Assembly (NCBI GenBank): GCA_002197995.1
Contig: NGZR01000007.1
Location: 1,880,399 to 1,944,398, forward strand
From: Gaeumannomyces sp. JS-464
Lineage: Eukaryota > Ascomycota > Sordariomycetes > Magnaporthales > Magnaporthaceae
DNA length: 64,000 bases
Direction: 5' to 3'
Under the pieces are notes generated by a model that saw only the letters and a list, made by a program, of their open reading frames with translations, was not told where the DNA came from and did no database searches. Below are positions 1-11,854 of this stretch, piece after piece (position 1 is the first letter of the stretch; every line of letters begins with the position of its first letter). A program made the translations under genes and the position numbers.

Positions 1-3000
1 GGGATGCCCCAAACGCCCCGCCCGAACCAGTACTGCCACCGCCGCTATCATACGAGCCGTAGCTCCCGGCGCCGACGGACGCCCCAGCCCCGGAGCCCGC
101 ACCGCCCATGCCACCGGCACCACCCGCCGCCGCAGCCCCCGCACCGCCGCCGCCGCCGCCGCCACCTCCACCGCCGCCGCCGCCGCCGCCACCTCCACCG
201 CTCCCACCGCCGCCCCGGTGCTGCTGGATCGCCGCCTCGACCCTGAAGTCCTCGAGCATCTCGTGCAGCTCGCGCATATACTTGCGCTCCGACGAGCCGA
301 CCGCCTGCTCGGCTCTGCGCCACGACTCGGCGTCCGACAGCGCCGTCGACCGGATCAGCTCCATGACCGCGTCCGTCGTCTCGATGGCCGCCACGGGCCC
401 GGCCAGGAACCCCGACACGAGCCGCGACGCCGCCGCCTGCGCCTGCTCCACCAGCGCCTGCCGGTTCGACTTCTTGCTCCGCGTCTGCGCCATCAGCACC
501 CGCACCTCCTGCTGCTGTACCTGGTGGTGGCCGTGCGACCCCTCTACCCCCGCGCCCCCGAGCCCGTGCGCCGGGCCTGCCGTTCCCGATCCGGACGAGT
601 AGTCGTGGTGTCCGTGCCGACCGTAGCCGTGCTTGTGTAGCCCATAGCCATGGGCCTCGAGTGCGTGTGCAGCGGCCGCCGCCGCGGCAGACGCTCGTGA
701 TTCGCGTTCGCGCATTTCGGCCCGCAGCCACTGGCCTAGCTGTGAAGGGGGCATGTCGGCGTCTGGTGCGTCCTTACGTCCCGGCGTTTTGACCTTGACC
801 ATGTCCTGCTGCTTCACAATCACGTGCCAGTAGTGGCTGTCCTCCCTGTGCTTGGTGACTAGCTCCTCGGGAGAGCGCGCGTCGCGTGCGAGCTCGGCCG
901 AGATGTCATGCGCCCACAGCATCTGTAGCACGTCGATGCCTGCCGTGCGCAGTAGTGTCGGGTCGAAGCTAGCGACCAGAACATCGCACTTTTTCCGTGC
1001 GATGTCGTCAGCATCGTGGCTGGACTTGGTCCCGGATGACATCCTGCGGTTCCTGCGGTTAGGCGGGGTTTTGGTTGTGCTCCCTGTACTTACGCGCTTG
1101 GTTACGAAGATGCCCCGAGCCTCCTCCGCGCCCTCTTTCTGAGCAGCGCTTTGCTGGTACCGGTAGGCGTGACCACCTGCGCCAGCCGCTCCCAGTTGAA
1201 GCCGAATCCGACCGCGTGCCGCTCTTCGAATTGCGTGCTGATTCGAGGCCGTTGCTCTTTGATGAGCCCGTCATACCTTCCGCCGGCCGCAAAGATCTCC
1301 TTGCTGCGCTTATCGAACAGGCACGAGAACATTATCCGCCCGCGAAGAAGACCTCGTTCCAGCTCCAAAGGGGTACGATGAACATCTTGGTGCGCACACC
1401 AAATCGTTTACAATATTCTGACATCTCCTTGAGGTGGGCTAGAGTGGGAGAGACAGCTGGAAGTGGTTGGTGCGCTGGAAGATGGTTTTGAGCTGCGCCG
1501 ACACCTTGCTGGGTGTATCTGCGGACAGTTATCAGATTTAGTCACTGCTAACTCAGAAGATGAAAACAGATATGCTACTTTGCCATGAGTGAGGGTGGAA
1601 ACGGAGAGGCGTGATGGCGGTCTCCGATCACTTACCCCTGAAGTCAAACTTCTGCAGCTCGTCCACGGTCGTGGTCGACACGCCGGCAGAGCGAAGCTCT
1701 GACTTGATCTTTGTCCAAGTAACACCCCTAATATTGAGCTTGCTCAGCGTGTCGGCGACTTTGCGGGTGGCGGCTGGCTCGACACCGCAGAAGTTGAAGA
1801 TATGCCGCAGCAGTTCCGAGTGGCCAACGTGGAAGCACATCTGGCCAGGAGACAGCGATGGGAAGGTGGCCACGATCTCGTCCAGCACCTTGATGGCCTC
1901 GGCCTCCTTGAGCGCCAGGTCCAGCACGTCGTCCGTCACCACGTCAAAATGCACCTCGCCGAACATATGCGGCTGGCCCCCGCTGGCCTTGTCGCGGAAG
2001 ACGGTGCCAAACGAATACGACCGTGGGACCAGAGTCGATGAGGTGCACTTGGCCAGAACCCTGGCATTGCCCATCATCAGATCATACGGCATCTGAAGCA
2101 AGGCGCCGTGTCTGTCGACCACCCGCACGGTGTTCTGAAGATATAGGGGCGAGGGCGGGTAGAGACCGCTTCTGGGCACCTCGACAGCCCCGTGGCGGCG
2201 AAAAATCGAGATGAGTGCGTCTTTGGCGGCGACTAGACGCATGAGCTCGGTCGGCCCCTTACTGACGAAGCCCATATCCCAGGTGTAGTCTTTTGTCTGG
2301 TCAATGGGCCTCTTGAAGAAGACCGAGACGTAATCGTAGTAGTCCAGGCTGTTTGGGTCTTCCAGGCTCGCCAGAACCTGCCTTATCGCATCGCCCTCCA
2401 TCTCGACGGGAAGTAGCCCGCTCCTCAGCAGCTCGGTAGCCGACGGTCTTGCCTCGGGCGAGTGGTTGACCAGCGAAAGCACAACCTGGCTCGGCTTCAT
2501 CTCTGTCGGGCGGAAGTCGGCGGGCAACGCCGGCGTGGCTCCCCGAAGCTTGTCAAAGACCATGGCCCGTTCCATACCAAGCATCGGCGGGTAGCACATC
2601 TCAAAGAAGATGATGCCGAGAGCGTACATATCGCACTTGGACGTGTATGTGCCTTTGGCCCCTGATCGCACCTCGGGGCAAGGTAGGTCGACGTGCCAAT
2701 GCTCCGGGTCATGTCGCCCGAGTCCATGTCGGCCGCGGCCGAGTTCTTATCGGCAGCGCGCATGCCGGCCGTGGCCAAGCCAAAGTCGCCGATTTTGACC
2801 GTGTTAGTGCCGTCAGCGCCGACTTTGATGAAGATGTTTTCGGGTTTCAGGTCTCGGTGGATAATGTTCAAGGCGTGGATGTGCTGCATGCCCTCGAGGA
2901 TCTGGCGGAACAGTCGCCAAATCTCGTTCGTATCTTCCGACAAGTTGTTCGCGATGAGGTCGCGCAGAGTCTGCGAGACGCGTGTTAGAGGGGCTCATAG

Positions 3001-5700
3001 GAGGGGGTAGGAGAGAGTGTGGAAATCGAATAGGAAGAGGGTGAGGAAATATAGGGATATGAAGGTGGATAGGAATAAAAGAGACTGGAAAAGGAAAAGA
3101 AAGAAAATATGGGAATAAGGAAAAAGAAATAGGAACAGGAAAGGAATAAGGCAAAGGTGCAGGGAAGGTTGGGGTAAAGAGTTGAGACAATCTGGGACCC
3201 ATCTTTTTGTTGTGACCGAGACAGGTACGCCACGCAAGATCGCTATCCGATCTGGGCCCAAGGAACACTTACCCGCTTCTCGCAATATTCCATCACGATA
3301 TAGATCATCTTCTGGAACGGCCGTTGGCTGGGACGCCTCCTGCGAGCCACAGGCACACGCTTGACGCTAGCCTCCGACCCGCTCTCTTCTTCAGAATGAT
3401 CTTCATCCTCATCATCATCGTCGTCTTCGTCCTCGTCGTCTTCGCCATCGTTGTCTTCGGAGTTTTCGGAGTCGTCCGAGTCGTCATCGTCTTCCTCCTC
3501 ATCCTTGTCGTCGCCGTTTTCAGTGGCCCGCATCGTCGTTATCGGAGTCGTACCCAAACTCGATGCCGTGCCGGCTCGACGAGACAAAGTCCAGCGCACC
3601 GTGGCTCGGTCCAAACTCGAGAGGGGACCCTACATCCCGGGAAGAGACGCCTCCAGAGAAGTAGCCGCCCGAGGAACCATCGCCTGATTCGAAACCATCG
3701 ACGACAATGTCTTCGATCCAGGCGCCGAAGTAGCGAACGACGGACGGGTGGCTCATTCTGCTGAAGACGGAGATTTCACTGACGACGGGCGTGAGGCTTT
3801 CGTCGGCGCGTAGGCGTATCTTCTTGACGGCGTACACCACACTCTCTACGACGTTGCGTGCTTTGACAACCTCGCCGAATCCGCCCTTGCCAAGGCGACT
3901 CTCTTCAATCCACTCGCGCGCCCACCGGGACGGGATTGCGGCGGTGTGGTTCATGGAGCCATGTCGTGCCCGCGGCCCAGTATAGCGCGGGATCGAGAGC
4001 GAATCTGAGAGCACGGCCGACGTGTCCTCGGCCAGGACCTTGGCGTTGGTCGCTAAAAAGTGATTAGATGCAAGGTCGAAAGCGCGTTTACGCTTTGCTG
4101 GCTCCGCACTGAAGAAGTTAGACACCAGCTCGTCCAGCTCGGGCGAGAGCGAGAGGGACGCCTTTAGGTCGTTGGGCGACTGATATTTCTGAGGCACGTC
4201 GAGGCCAAAGACGGTCTGCAGGAACATGACACCAAAGTCCCAGATGTCCGTTTTTTGCGTATAGTGCGGCTTTTCCGTGCCCGCAATCTCCGGGGCGAAC
4301 CAATAAGCCGACTTAGCCTCCCGCATCGACGGCACGGCCCGGGTACTGAGGCAAATATCATGGATCTCCCTCTGGAAGCCTGCATCGGCCAGCTTGGGAG
4401 TGATCGAGCCGGTGGCATCGCGGAACAGCAGAACGTTGCTCGGATGGATGCTCTTGTGGACGATGCCGTTGGTGTGCAGGAAGCTCAGGCCCTCGAGTAG
4501 GTCCCTGGTCCAGCTTCGCACCTTGTCGATGCTGATGTCGCCGGCAATCTCCAGCAGGTCCTGGAGAGAGCCACGCTCCGCAAAAGGCGTAAGGATGCTG
4601 ACAATCCAATCCGAGGAAGAGGCCCCAGCCCCTGAAGTGTCGCCGCTCCTCTCCATCCGGAACTCCATAACGTCCAGGAGATTGTTGTGGCGATTCTTTT
4701 TTACCTGCTCGAGCTGGGACTCGAGCTGCTGCAGCTGCTTCTTGAACTGGGCGGTATCCTTACCACCGGACTTCAGCTCAGCCTGCTTCAGGGCAAGATT
4801 TGGCCGGGCAAGGCCAGAAGCGAGCACCGGGCGCACCAGGTAGATGTTAGAGATGGGCCCCGCCCGGAAGAGTGTCCTTCCCACGACAGTGTTGAACCGT
4901 GAGTCGTTTCCGGCCGCATCGACTAGCCTGCACGGCTGGTCAAAAACAATGGCGGCCGCATCAGAAGCATCATCGACGGCGCGGTCTGGAGGCATCTGGC
5001 TGCTCCTGTTCTTCTTGCGGATCTCCAGTTTCTTTGCGCGTTGGCGATTTATCTCATCCTCGACCATGCCGCTCAGGACGCGCTCTTCCTCCTTGGTCTC
5101 CTCGAGACGCTTTTGCTCCTCACGGCGCCGCTCCTCCTCGGCCTGGCGAGCTAGCTCGGCCTCGTGGGCGGCGCGCTCCTCCTCGAGGGACGGCAGCTCT
5201 AACCCCTGAGCCTTGGCCTGGGCTGCATCCTCCAGAATGTCCCTGATACCCTCGACGATGACGTCGATCATGACCTCCTCCCGCTTGGCGAAGGCCTTGG
5301 GCTCCCTCTCAACATACTTTTGTATCTTGAAGAGGGTGGACTCCCGCAGGCCGTCACAGTCCTTGAGGGTTAGGACAGGCGGTGACTTGGGATATGTGGC
5401 AGTCATGATAACGCCTAGCACAAGCCTGACGTCGTCGTCAGAGGAAGCCCTGATGTGAATGTCGAACCTGGGCTCCGCCTTCTTCCAGGCACCGTGCGGG
5501 GCCTTTGGCTCGACAAGGTCGGCGGCGTAGACGGCCCGGAGCACCATCAGCTCGTTCTCCTGCATCTCCTCATACTGGGTGGTGGTGTTGTTTGGCCCGC
5601 CGGCGGCCGGCTTGAGGCCGGGGAAGCTTTTGTCCTCATTGGTTTTTGTCCGAAGGCGCTGCTGCTGGGCCGGCTTGGGCGCGGGTTGTTTGCCTGTCAT
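1..5700 (-). CDS. GCN2: eIF2-alpha kinase GCN2 (CPC-3 type), 3' end outside window, several frameshifts
   Basis: Amino-acid starvation sensor that phosphorylates eIF2-alpha on ribosomes. Domains in order: N-terminal RWD domain (about residues 40-170), charged helix rich in E/R/K (180-215), pseudokinase (275-560), protein kinase starting at [14 protein letters not shown] (about 610) with YAVKK lysine, a long acidic insert, HRDLKPEN and GDFGLAT, then a HisRS-like domain ([19 protein letters not shown]) and the C-terminal domain ending in a poly-glycine tract. Exons on the minus strand: 5700-3273, 2970-1636, 1518-1094, then about 1052 leftward; no stop is reached before base 1. Reading frame breaks near 3527 (extra G), 2675 (G missing in the APE motif after TYLAP), 1465, 1338 and 1141; the phase at the last exon is also unresolved. 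Identity is certain from the domain order. The breaks are either assembly errors or a decaying gene. Confidence 0.93.
123..215. repeat. GGN-type trinucleotide repeat coding poly-glycine in GCN2
   Basis: On the plus strand this is an almost unbroken run of CCG/CCA/CCT triplets; in the GCN2 frame on the minus strand it codes roughly 25 consecutive glycines with one or two serines. It sits just after the conserved C-terminal helix ([16 protein letters not shown]) and replaces the usual end of the protein with a low-complexity Gly/Ala/Ser tail. Confidence 0.85.
2971..3272 (-). other. Long GCN2 intron with a polypyrimidine tract
   Basis: Intron between MEYCEKR and TLRDLI of the kinase domain. The donor is GTAAGT at 3272-3267 and the acceptor is CGCAG ending at 2971; 302 nt is long for this genome. 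About 160 bases (3000-3180) are nearly pure purine on the plus strand, so pyrimidine on the transcribed strand, with many imperfect mirror-symmetric blocks. Confidence 0.8.
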
Positions 5701-6957
5701 TGTGACGAGGGCGGCCGCTGCTCATGGTCGGCACATGGGAAAGGGGTTTAGGAACACCTCTGCACGACCGTCGATATCTCCCTCGTATCTTGAGATAGGA
5801 AGGCTGATAGGTAGGGGCAGTTGACGATGAATAGTAACTCGGACGGCCAACTATCAAGCGGGAGATCACAGCCTGGGCAGGCTGCGGCGACCTAGCACAG
5901 GGACGGTGAGATCATTGTCTTCATAGGGTCGATGATAGGTAGGTGTGGCTTGATGTGAGGTGAAAGGAGGAGAGCTTCTATGACTCGACGGGCGCCCGGT
6001 ATGCAGCGCTTTCACCTCTCAATCTCCAAGGCGGCGGCATGGCGGGGCAACAAGACAGCTTGATTCCCTGATAGGCAGGACCGCTGTGAATTTGGGCACG
6101 GTGCGGGGCAGTTACGGCCGGGGCGAGTTGGACAGTGCCTAATTCAAGGTGTCGTTTTAAAGTGAACCATCGAGATACACTGCGAAACAACGTTGGCAGC
6201 AGAAAGAACAAGATTCGGAAGGAAATAGAAACAAAAGCCGGAGAGGAGATGTAGGATTGCACGGGAGCTCCAAATAAAACAGGGCACAAAATTGGAAGTA
6301 AAGGAATGGAGTTGGAAGGAAACATGAGCAAACAGGAGGAAAAAGGGAAAAGAAACAGGGGGTTTTTGCGCAAGTGAACTCGGAGGTGCGTAGATCAATG
6401 GCAAACTCTGCTGCTTCCTCTCACGTTATATATCGCTGGGAACCTCTACAGGGCATGATAATACTCCCCTCCCTGGTCGGTCAGCTAATGCGGGCGCTGC
6501 ACGGGGCAGTGTGGCCGTATGCAGGATTGATGCATGCTGCCTCTTTCAAATCGGGGCCAATGGCGTCCTGCAGGGCAAATGCTATGGTGTTGCTTTTAAC
6601 CTCTGGCAGACGGGTGGGCTGGCCGTGCCAAGTGGACGCGAACTGTGGTCGCACCGTGCCTTGTCGTGTCCCGCTGGTCTCGACGCGCTTCCCCAGTTGC
6701 GGGGCTGTCAAGTAAACAATCGGGCTCGAGCTCCAGCGCGACCAGGCAGCGGGACCCCTGCTGCTGCTTCTGCTTCCATACCGCCAGCAGCGAAATCAAC
6801 AAACGGCATGGAAGAGCAAGCTTGACAACCCGAGTCAACAACATTTTGGAAGCACTGCAATATCGGTACAACAGCAGGCGCATTTCTTTCTTTTTCGTAC
6901 CCTGCATGTTTAGCAACCTTCATCCATCAGCGCCACGACGACGACGTCCGGGGCAAG
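5701..6957. promoter_or_regulatory. Divergent intergenic region, GCN2 / Cut12-like gene
   Basis: About 1.26 kb between two divergent starts. No convincing ORF, RNA gene or repeat was seen. It must hold the promoters and 5' leaders of both genes. I could not assign individual transcription factor sites. Confidence 0.5.
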
Positions 6958-9776
6958 ATGCTCGGCTGGATGTTGAATCGCGGCGGGCGCGCGTCAGAAG
7001 CTCCAGGTTGGTTCTGCTCCGTCTCTGCACCCGCTTGATGGCCCTACTGTGTGGAAACCGGCTGATGAAGCTTTTATCCTGCTCGACTGCCTTCAGATGA
7101 TACCTTGGCCGAGCAGCCAGACACGCCTGCGCCCGTGTTTGCCGCCCGTGCCCTAAAGTCTGCTCTCTTCGGCACTCCAGCGCCTGCCGCCACGACGAGG
7201 TCCGAGAAGGCCAAGAAGCAGCCACAGCAACAACATGCCGCCTCGAACGCCACGTCCAAACCCTCCGCCAACGCGCCGACCCTGGGTACACCCGCCAAAC
7301 AGCGTCCCCAGAGCATCTTACTCACCCCCGGCGTTGGCACGGCGCGTCGGAAGCGCGTGTCCTTTGGCAACGACGTCGCTCCCGCAGATGGCAAGAATGG
7401 GAGCAAAAGCGGCCTGCCGGACGACTGCCCCGGGAAGTTCCCCAGTCCCTGGGTGGCACCCGCCCAAGCCGATGACGCGGAGGATTCGACAGCCGCCCGG
7501 CGACCCCGAACGTCGCTGACCGAGAAGCTGGAAAACTCTCGCAAGTTCAAGCCACAACCTCGACAAAACGATGCCGACAGTAATAAAACGAAGCCCGCAC
7601 CCGCTGCCTCCATCTTTTCTGCCAAAAGCACCGCGGAGGACAAAGCATCGGATGTTGCGGAGGCCATATGGGAGGACGATGACGACCAGCCCGACACGTC
7701 GGACCGTGAGCGGGACGTCACAGTCGACCTCAACGAGCCCTGCTCAGGCTCGGGCCGGTTCTGGAAGAGCGAGTACACGCGATACCACGACGAGGCGCGC
7801 GCCGAGATGGAGAAGCTGGTCCGATACAAAAATCTAGCCAAGTCATACGCCAAGATCAAGGACGGCGAGGCCCTCGAGCTGAACAAGCGTCTGCGCGAGG
7901 AGCAGGCCAAGGTGGCCGCCATGGAAACCCAGGTCGCAGAGCTGACCCGCCGCATTGCTAAGAGTCACATGAATGGAACCGGCGGCGGCGCCAACAACGA
8001 TGGGGATCAAGCCGAGATTCTCAGGGATCTCACCAGGCAGGCGACACTAGCCACACAGTATCGAACCCAGGTTAAGGAGCTGGAGGCGATCATCAAGGAG
8101 GGTCAGGCTGCTGCAGCTAGTTCGCCAGATCCAGAGACCCCGAGACGCAGGAACGGCAGCCGGGTCGTCTCGCCGCGCACAAACCAGGCACTGATCGAGT
8201 CGCAGCGGCAGCTTAAGCGCGCGCGCGAGCAGATCAGGGAGCTGGAGGGACTCAAGTCGGACCTCCGGGCCGTGGAGAGGCGCGTGGATGAGATTCAGAG
8301 CGCTAAGGAACGAGCCGAGGCCGAGCTGGATGAGTCCAAGGCCAAGGCCAAGGACGCGGCGGCCAAGCTGGCTGTCGTCGAGGACCGGGCCCGGCGCAAG
8401 GCCGAGGCTCTCGAGCAGCTGCAGGAGGACCACAGCAAACTTCGGGAAGAGTCTAGGAAGGCCGCGCGAGAGGCCAAGGCAGAGCTGAGGGCCAAAAACG
8501 AGGAAATAGCGAGGCTGAAGAAGGCCCTCGAGAGTAACAAACCGGATCCCATGCCAGCGGGTCAGGCACCGTCGGAGCAGAGCGACGATGTCCTCACGCC
8601 ATATACGCCAGGCCCCGCGGATGTGGACTGGACTGTCAACGTCACACAGATGGAGCTGGAACAGGGTACTCCCAGTAGGATGGTTGGCCGAAGGCACAAG
8701 GCTACAGAAGTGAGCCAGCCCGCGACGCCGGTGCGGGAGGAGGCAAGGACCAGGAGGCAAGCCAGAGCCGCGGCAACGGTGACTTATGAGGAACCAAAGG
8801 CGCCTGCGGGCGGTGCACCCATCGACATGGACGATTCCACTCCGAGGGCGGGCCGGCGCGTACCAACACTGGACGACTCACAGCCCACAGAACGGCAGCA
8901 GCGAGCAGGTCGGAGAGTCAAGACTGATGATGAGGCCATCGATAAAGAGGATTGGACTCGGAGGCTAGATCAGATCAAGCCAAACCTGGACACCCCAAAC
9001 CCTCAGAACGGCATCAGCGGGCAAGTCGGAGAACCACGGCCAGATCCGATGCCCCGGAGGAGGTCAAGCCAGCAGCGACACGCAATTTCAGACGGTCCTC
9101 CGCGGCCGCGAGTGATGACGACGCACTGGGCGGCGGCGAGTCCACCCTCCGGGAACGGCTTCGTTCGCATTCCCGCACGGCACAACGCTTCTTCACAACC
9201 GCTGCAACAAGCACGACGACCCGATCGCGGCGCAGAAGAGATTCAGCCACGGCGCTGTCTGAGCAAGATGACCAAAACGAAAGCGCAGTTGCCCACGGCG
9301 ACGATGATGATCTCTTCAAGCCGAGACCAGCGCGCCACTCGGCCGACGCGAGCACCATGGGAGGATCGACACCCCGCCCCCGCCTAACCACCAGGAGGAC
9401 ATCAGCATCCAGGCCCGTCAGCTCCGTGGAGCCGTCCTCGCGCTCTACTGACGCCGAGTTCGACCGACGGATGACGCGAACGGCGCCCGCTGCGACGAAC
9501 GCTCGCGCCGCGGCACCAAGCCACCACGACGCAGACGAGGAGGAGCCGCAGATCGACCTGCTCGCGGATCGGTTTGCGCGTCTCGGCGGTGCCGCCGCCG
9601 CAAAGCCTGCTCCTCGGGCTGAAGCCGTCCCCGACACTAGCATGGCCGCAACGGTTGGGAACACGACGCGGGGCACGACGCTCCCACCTGACCGACATGC
9701 AGCGGCGATCGCGCGGCTGCAGAAGAGGAGAGAGGAGAGGAGGCGGGCCCTCGACAAGGAGAACATCCGACCATGA
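6958..9776 (+). CDS. Cut12-type spindle pole body protein
   Basis: Large coiled-coil protein of the fungal spindle pole body family (S. pombe Cut12), which helps activate the spindle pole for mitosis. Exon 1 is 6958-7006 (MLGWMLNRGGRASEAP), with a 90-nt intron from GTTGGT to CTTCAG; exon 2 runs from 7097. The family signature is ILLTPGVGTARRKRVSFG followed by GLPDDCPGKFPSPW near residues 85-130. A long coiled coil (about 240-510) follows, then a basic, Ser/Thr-rich tail ending RREERRRALDKENIRP. The frame changes by -1 between about 8945 and 8995, shown by an internal duplication that reads in one frame in copy 1 and in another in copy 2. With that base restored the protein is about 909 residues. 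The start was chosen because the upstream exon joins in phase and gives the usual N-terminus. Confidence 0.85.
8879..9050 (+). repeat. Imperfect internal duplication in the Cut12-like gene
   Basis: Two related blocks of about 55 bases lie at 8879-8935 and 8986-9045, each containing a CAGAACGGCA core followed by AGCGxGCAxGTCGGAGA. They code related peptides (ERQQRAGRRV and ERHQRASRRT), but only in different reading frames, which places the frameshift between them. Confidence 0.75.
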
Positions 9777-10618
9777 ACTGTGTCTTATGACCTGTTATGT
9801 TTCTCCAGGAATACTTGCAGCGTAGCATTGCTGGAGGGTCTTGGAGTCTGATGTTTGTTGTTTTTATGTATTACCTAATTTTTGGGGCTCCATGAAGGAT
9901 GACCCTGAGAGGATGTTTTAGGATGGGCTCGTTTCGCATCGTTTGGTGTTTGGAGTACCAGGCTGGCTGACCAGGCGGGAGGCGATACCCCACCTCGGTG
10001 ACGAGAATGGATACCTCATGGGATTGGAAGTACTGGTTTGCAGCATTTTATTCTTTTTTTGTCTTCCTAGGTCCGTCTTGTTGGATCGAGGGGATCAGGA
10101 CGGTTTGGCGAATATGCGGCTGCAGGGATATATCTGGGGTTCATTTCTTGTTGATAGCTTCCCCTCTTGCACACATCTTAATGGCGAGAAAATTCTGGCC
10201 TCTTCCTCTATTGGCCATGGCTGCATGCACAGGCGCGCGTGACTACCTGATGGATTCCAGCTCCGCGGACCCCGAACGACATGTGCATCACCAAGTGGCA
10301 TTCGAGGCCCTGTCGTGCATGTGCCGGGCGGTGTTGATGGGTTTGGCGCCTATAGGAACGCGTGCTTGAATCGCCAAGACTTGCCGACGAGTCGAGATGG
10401 ACAACGTCGCGGAGCTGCCAAAAAGTTGCCTGATGTGCGGCCCCTCGCCAAACAGTCCTGACGTTGACGTCGGGCTGTGTATTGCAATTGGGGAAACCAC
10501 ACCTCTGCTCCGGGGTGATTAAATAGAAGGATTCCGTGTTTACAACCTGCCCCATCAATACCGGAAAGCAAGGGAAAATAGACTTCAAAGCTGGTAGTTT
10601 TCAGCTTGTAATTCCACC
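9777..10618. other. Intergenic, Cut12-like 3' end / ureF promoter
   Basis: 842 bases between two genes in tandem. It should hold the Cut12-like 3' UTR and the ureF promoter. The small ORFs inside lack coding character and I see no repeat or RNA gene. Confidence 0.5.
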
Positions 10619-11620
10619 ATGTTGGCCACACTACCACCAATCGACGGCTACGACCAGATGGACCTGGGCATCACAGACGAAGAAGCGCTCGAGCACGAGA
10701 TCTCGGAGCTCGAGAAGCGCCTCGACAAGGCCCGGGCCAGGCTAAAGTCGCGGCGGCCCGACACGCCGCCCTCGTCCGCCGGCGACGCCGCGTCAGACCT
10801 CGCACCTCCACCGTCGCCCCTCACCGCGTCCCTCCCACCCGCCACGCACTTCCTCCTCCTCCTCTCCGACTCGGCCCTGCCGCTCGGCGCCTTTGCCTTC
10901 TCGTCCGGGCTCGAGTCGTTCCTGGCGCACAACAACAGTTCCCGCCCCGGCGGCGGCGCCAGGCACGCGTCGCCGGCCGCCGCCTTCGCCGCCTTCCTGC
11001 CGGCGTCCGTGTCCGCCTTCGCGTCGGCGTCGCTGCCTTTTGCGCTCGCGGCCCACCGCAACCCGGCCCGGCTCGCGCGCCTCGACGACGCGCTCGACGC
11101 CACCGTCGTCTGCACCGTCGCCCGCCGCGCCTCGGTCGCGCAGGGCCGCGCCCTGCTGTCCGTGTGGGAGCGCTGCTTCGCGCCCGCCCTGCGCGACGGC
11201 CCGTCCCCGTCCCCGGCGGCGGTAGCGGCCATAGCCAGCTTCGCCGCCGCCGTCAAGGCTGCCCCGTCTGCTGCCAGCACAGAAGACGACGACCCACCGC
11301 CGCCGACGACGCCCTCGGCCCACCTGGCTCCGCTGTTCGGCGCTGTGTGCCGCGCGGCCGGCCTGGGCGCGCGCGAGGCCGCCGCGGTCCTGGTCGTCGG
11401 CCACGTCAAGGCGCTCGTGTCGGCCGCCGTGCGCGCCGGCGTCTTCGGCCCCTATCAGGCCCAGCGCCTGCTGGCGGGCGCACGCGTGCGCGAGCTCGTC
11501 GACGCCGCCGTGGCCCGCGAGTGGGACACGCCCGTCGAGCTGGCCGGCCAGAGCGTGCCCGTCATGGACCTGTGGTTCGGCAGGCACGAGCTGCTGTACT
11601 CGCGCATCTTTAACAGCTGA
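10619..11620 (+). CDS. ureF: Urease accessory protein UreF
   Basis: Component of the UreD-UreF-UreG chaperone complex that loads nickel into apo-urease; UreF modulates the UreG GTPase. Single open exon of 333 residues. After a short N-terminal helix (EHEISELEKRLDKARARLKS) and a proline-rich linker comes the UreF fold, opening with LLLLSDSALPLGAFAFSSGLESFLAH, the most diagnostic stretch. A middle block, ARRASVAQGRALLSVWERCF, and a C-terminal part, AREAAAVLVVGHVKALVSAAV, then ARVRELVDAAV follow. The length is typical of fungal UreF, which carries Ala/Pro insertions compared with bacteria. No intron or frameshift. The ATG at 10619 is the first in frame; another at 10658 is possible. Confidence 0.93.
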   Translation: MLATLPPIDGYDQMDLGITDEEALEHEISELEKRLDKARARLKSRRPDTPPSSAGDAASDLAPPPSPLTASLPPATHFLLLLSDSALPLGAFAFSSGLESFLAHNNSSRPGGGARHASPAAAFAAFLPASVSAFASASLPFALAAHRNPARLARLDDALDATVVCTVARRASVAQGRALLSVWERCFAPALRDGPSPSPAAVAAIASFAAAVKAAPSAASTEDDDPPPPTTPSAHLAPLFGAVCRAAGLGAREAAAVLVVGHVKALVSAAVRAGVFGPYQAQRLLAGARVRELVDAAVAREWDTPVELAGQSVPVMDLWFGRHELLYSRIFNS

Positions 11621-11631
11621 AGGACTGGCTT

Positions 11632-11676
11632 TTTTTATTTTTATTTTTATTTTTATTTTTTTATTCTATTTTATTC
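11632..11676. repeat. TTTTTA microsatellite
   Basis: AT-rich simple repeat with a period of about six just after the ureF stop, between the convergent ureF and cwc2 genes. It is probably in the 3' UTR or termination region. Confidence 0.8.
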
Positions 11677-11854
11677 ATATCCCAAAAGTTCTTGATTTTA
11701 TGATTCTTGGTATCATGATGCGAATCCCGCCTCCAGAGACATGGATGTATATACAGCATAACAGTGCACACAATTTGGTTTCCGAGTACCGCCAACGTCC
11801 TTTATCATTACTTATAACCCAACTCTCTTGGAGTCAATCAAACACATCTTGCCA

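Noticed and set aside
105..602. Long plus-strand ORF rich in proline at the left end
   Set aside because: It is the antisense shadow of the GCN2 poly-glycine repeat and C-terminal domain.
3500..3560. A 50-nt intron (GTACGA to AAG) instead of a frameshift in GCN2
   Set aside because: The donor phase does not match the downstream frame; removing one G at 3527-3529 restores a smooth acidic stretch.
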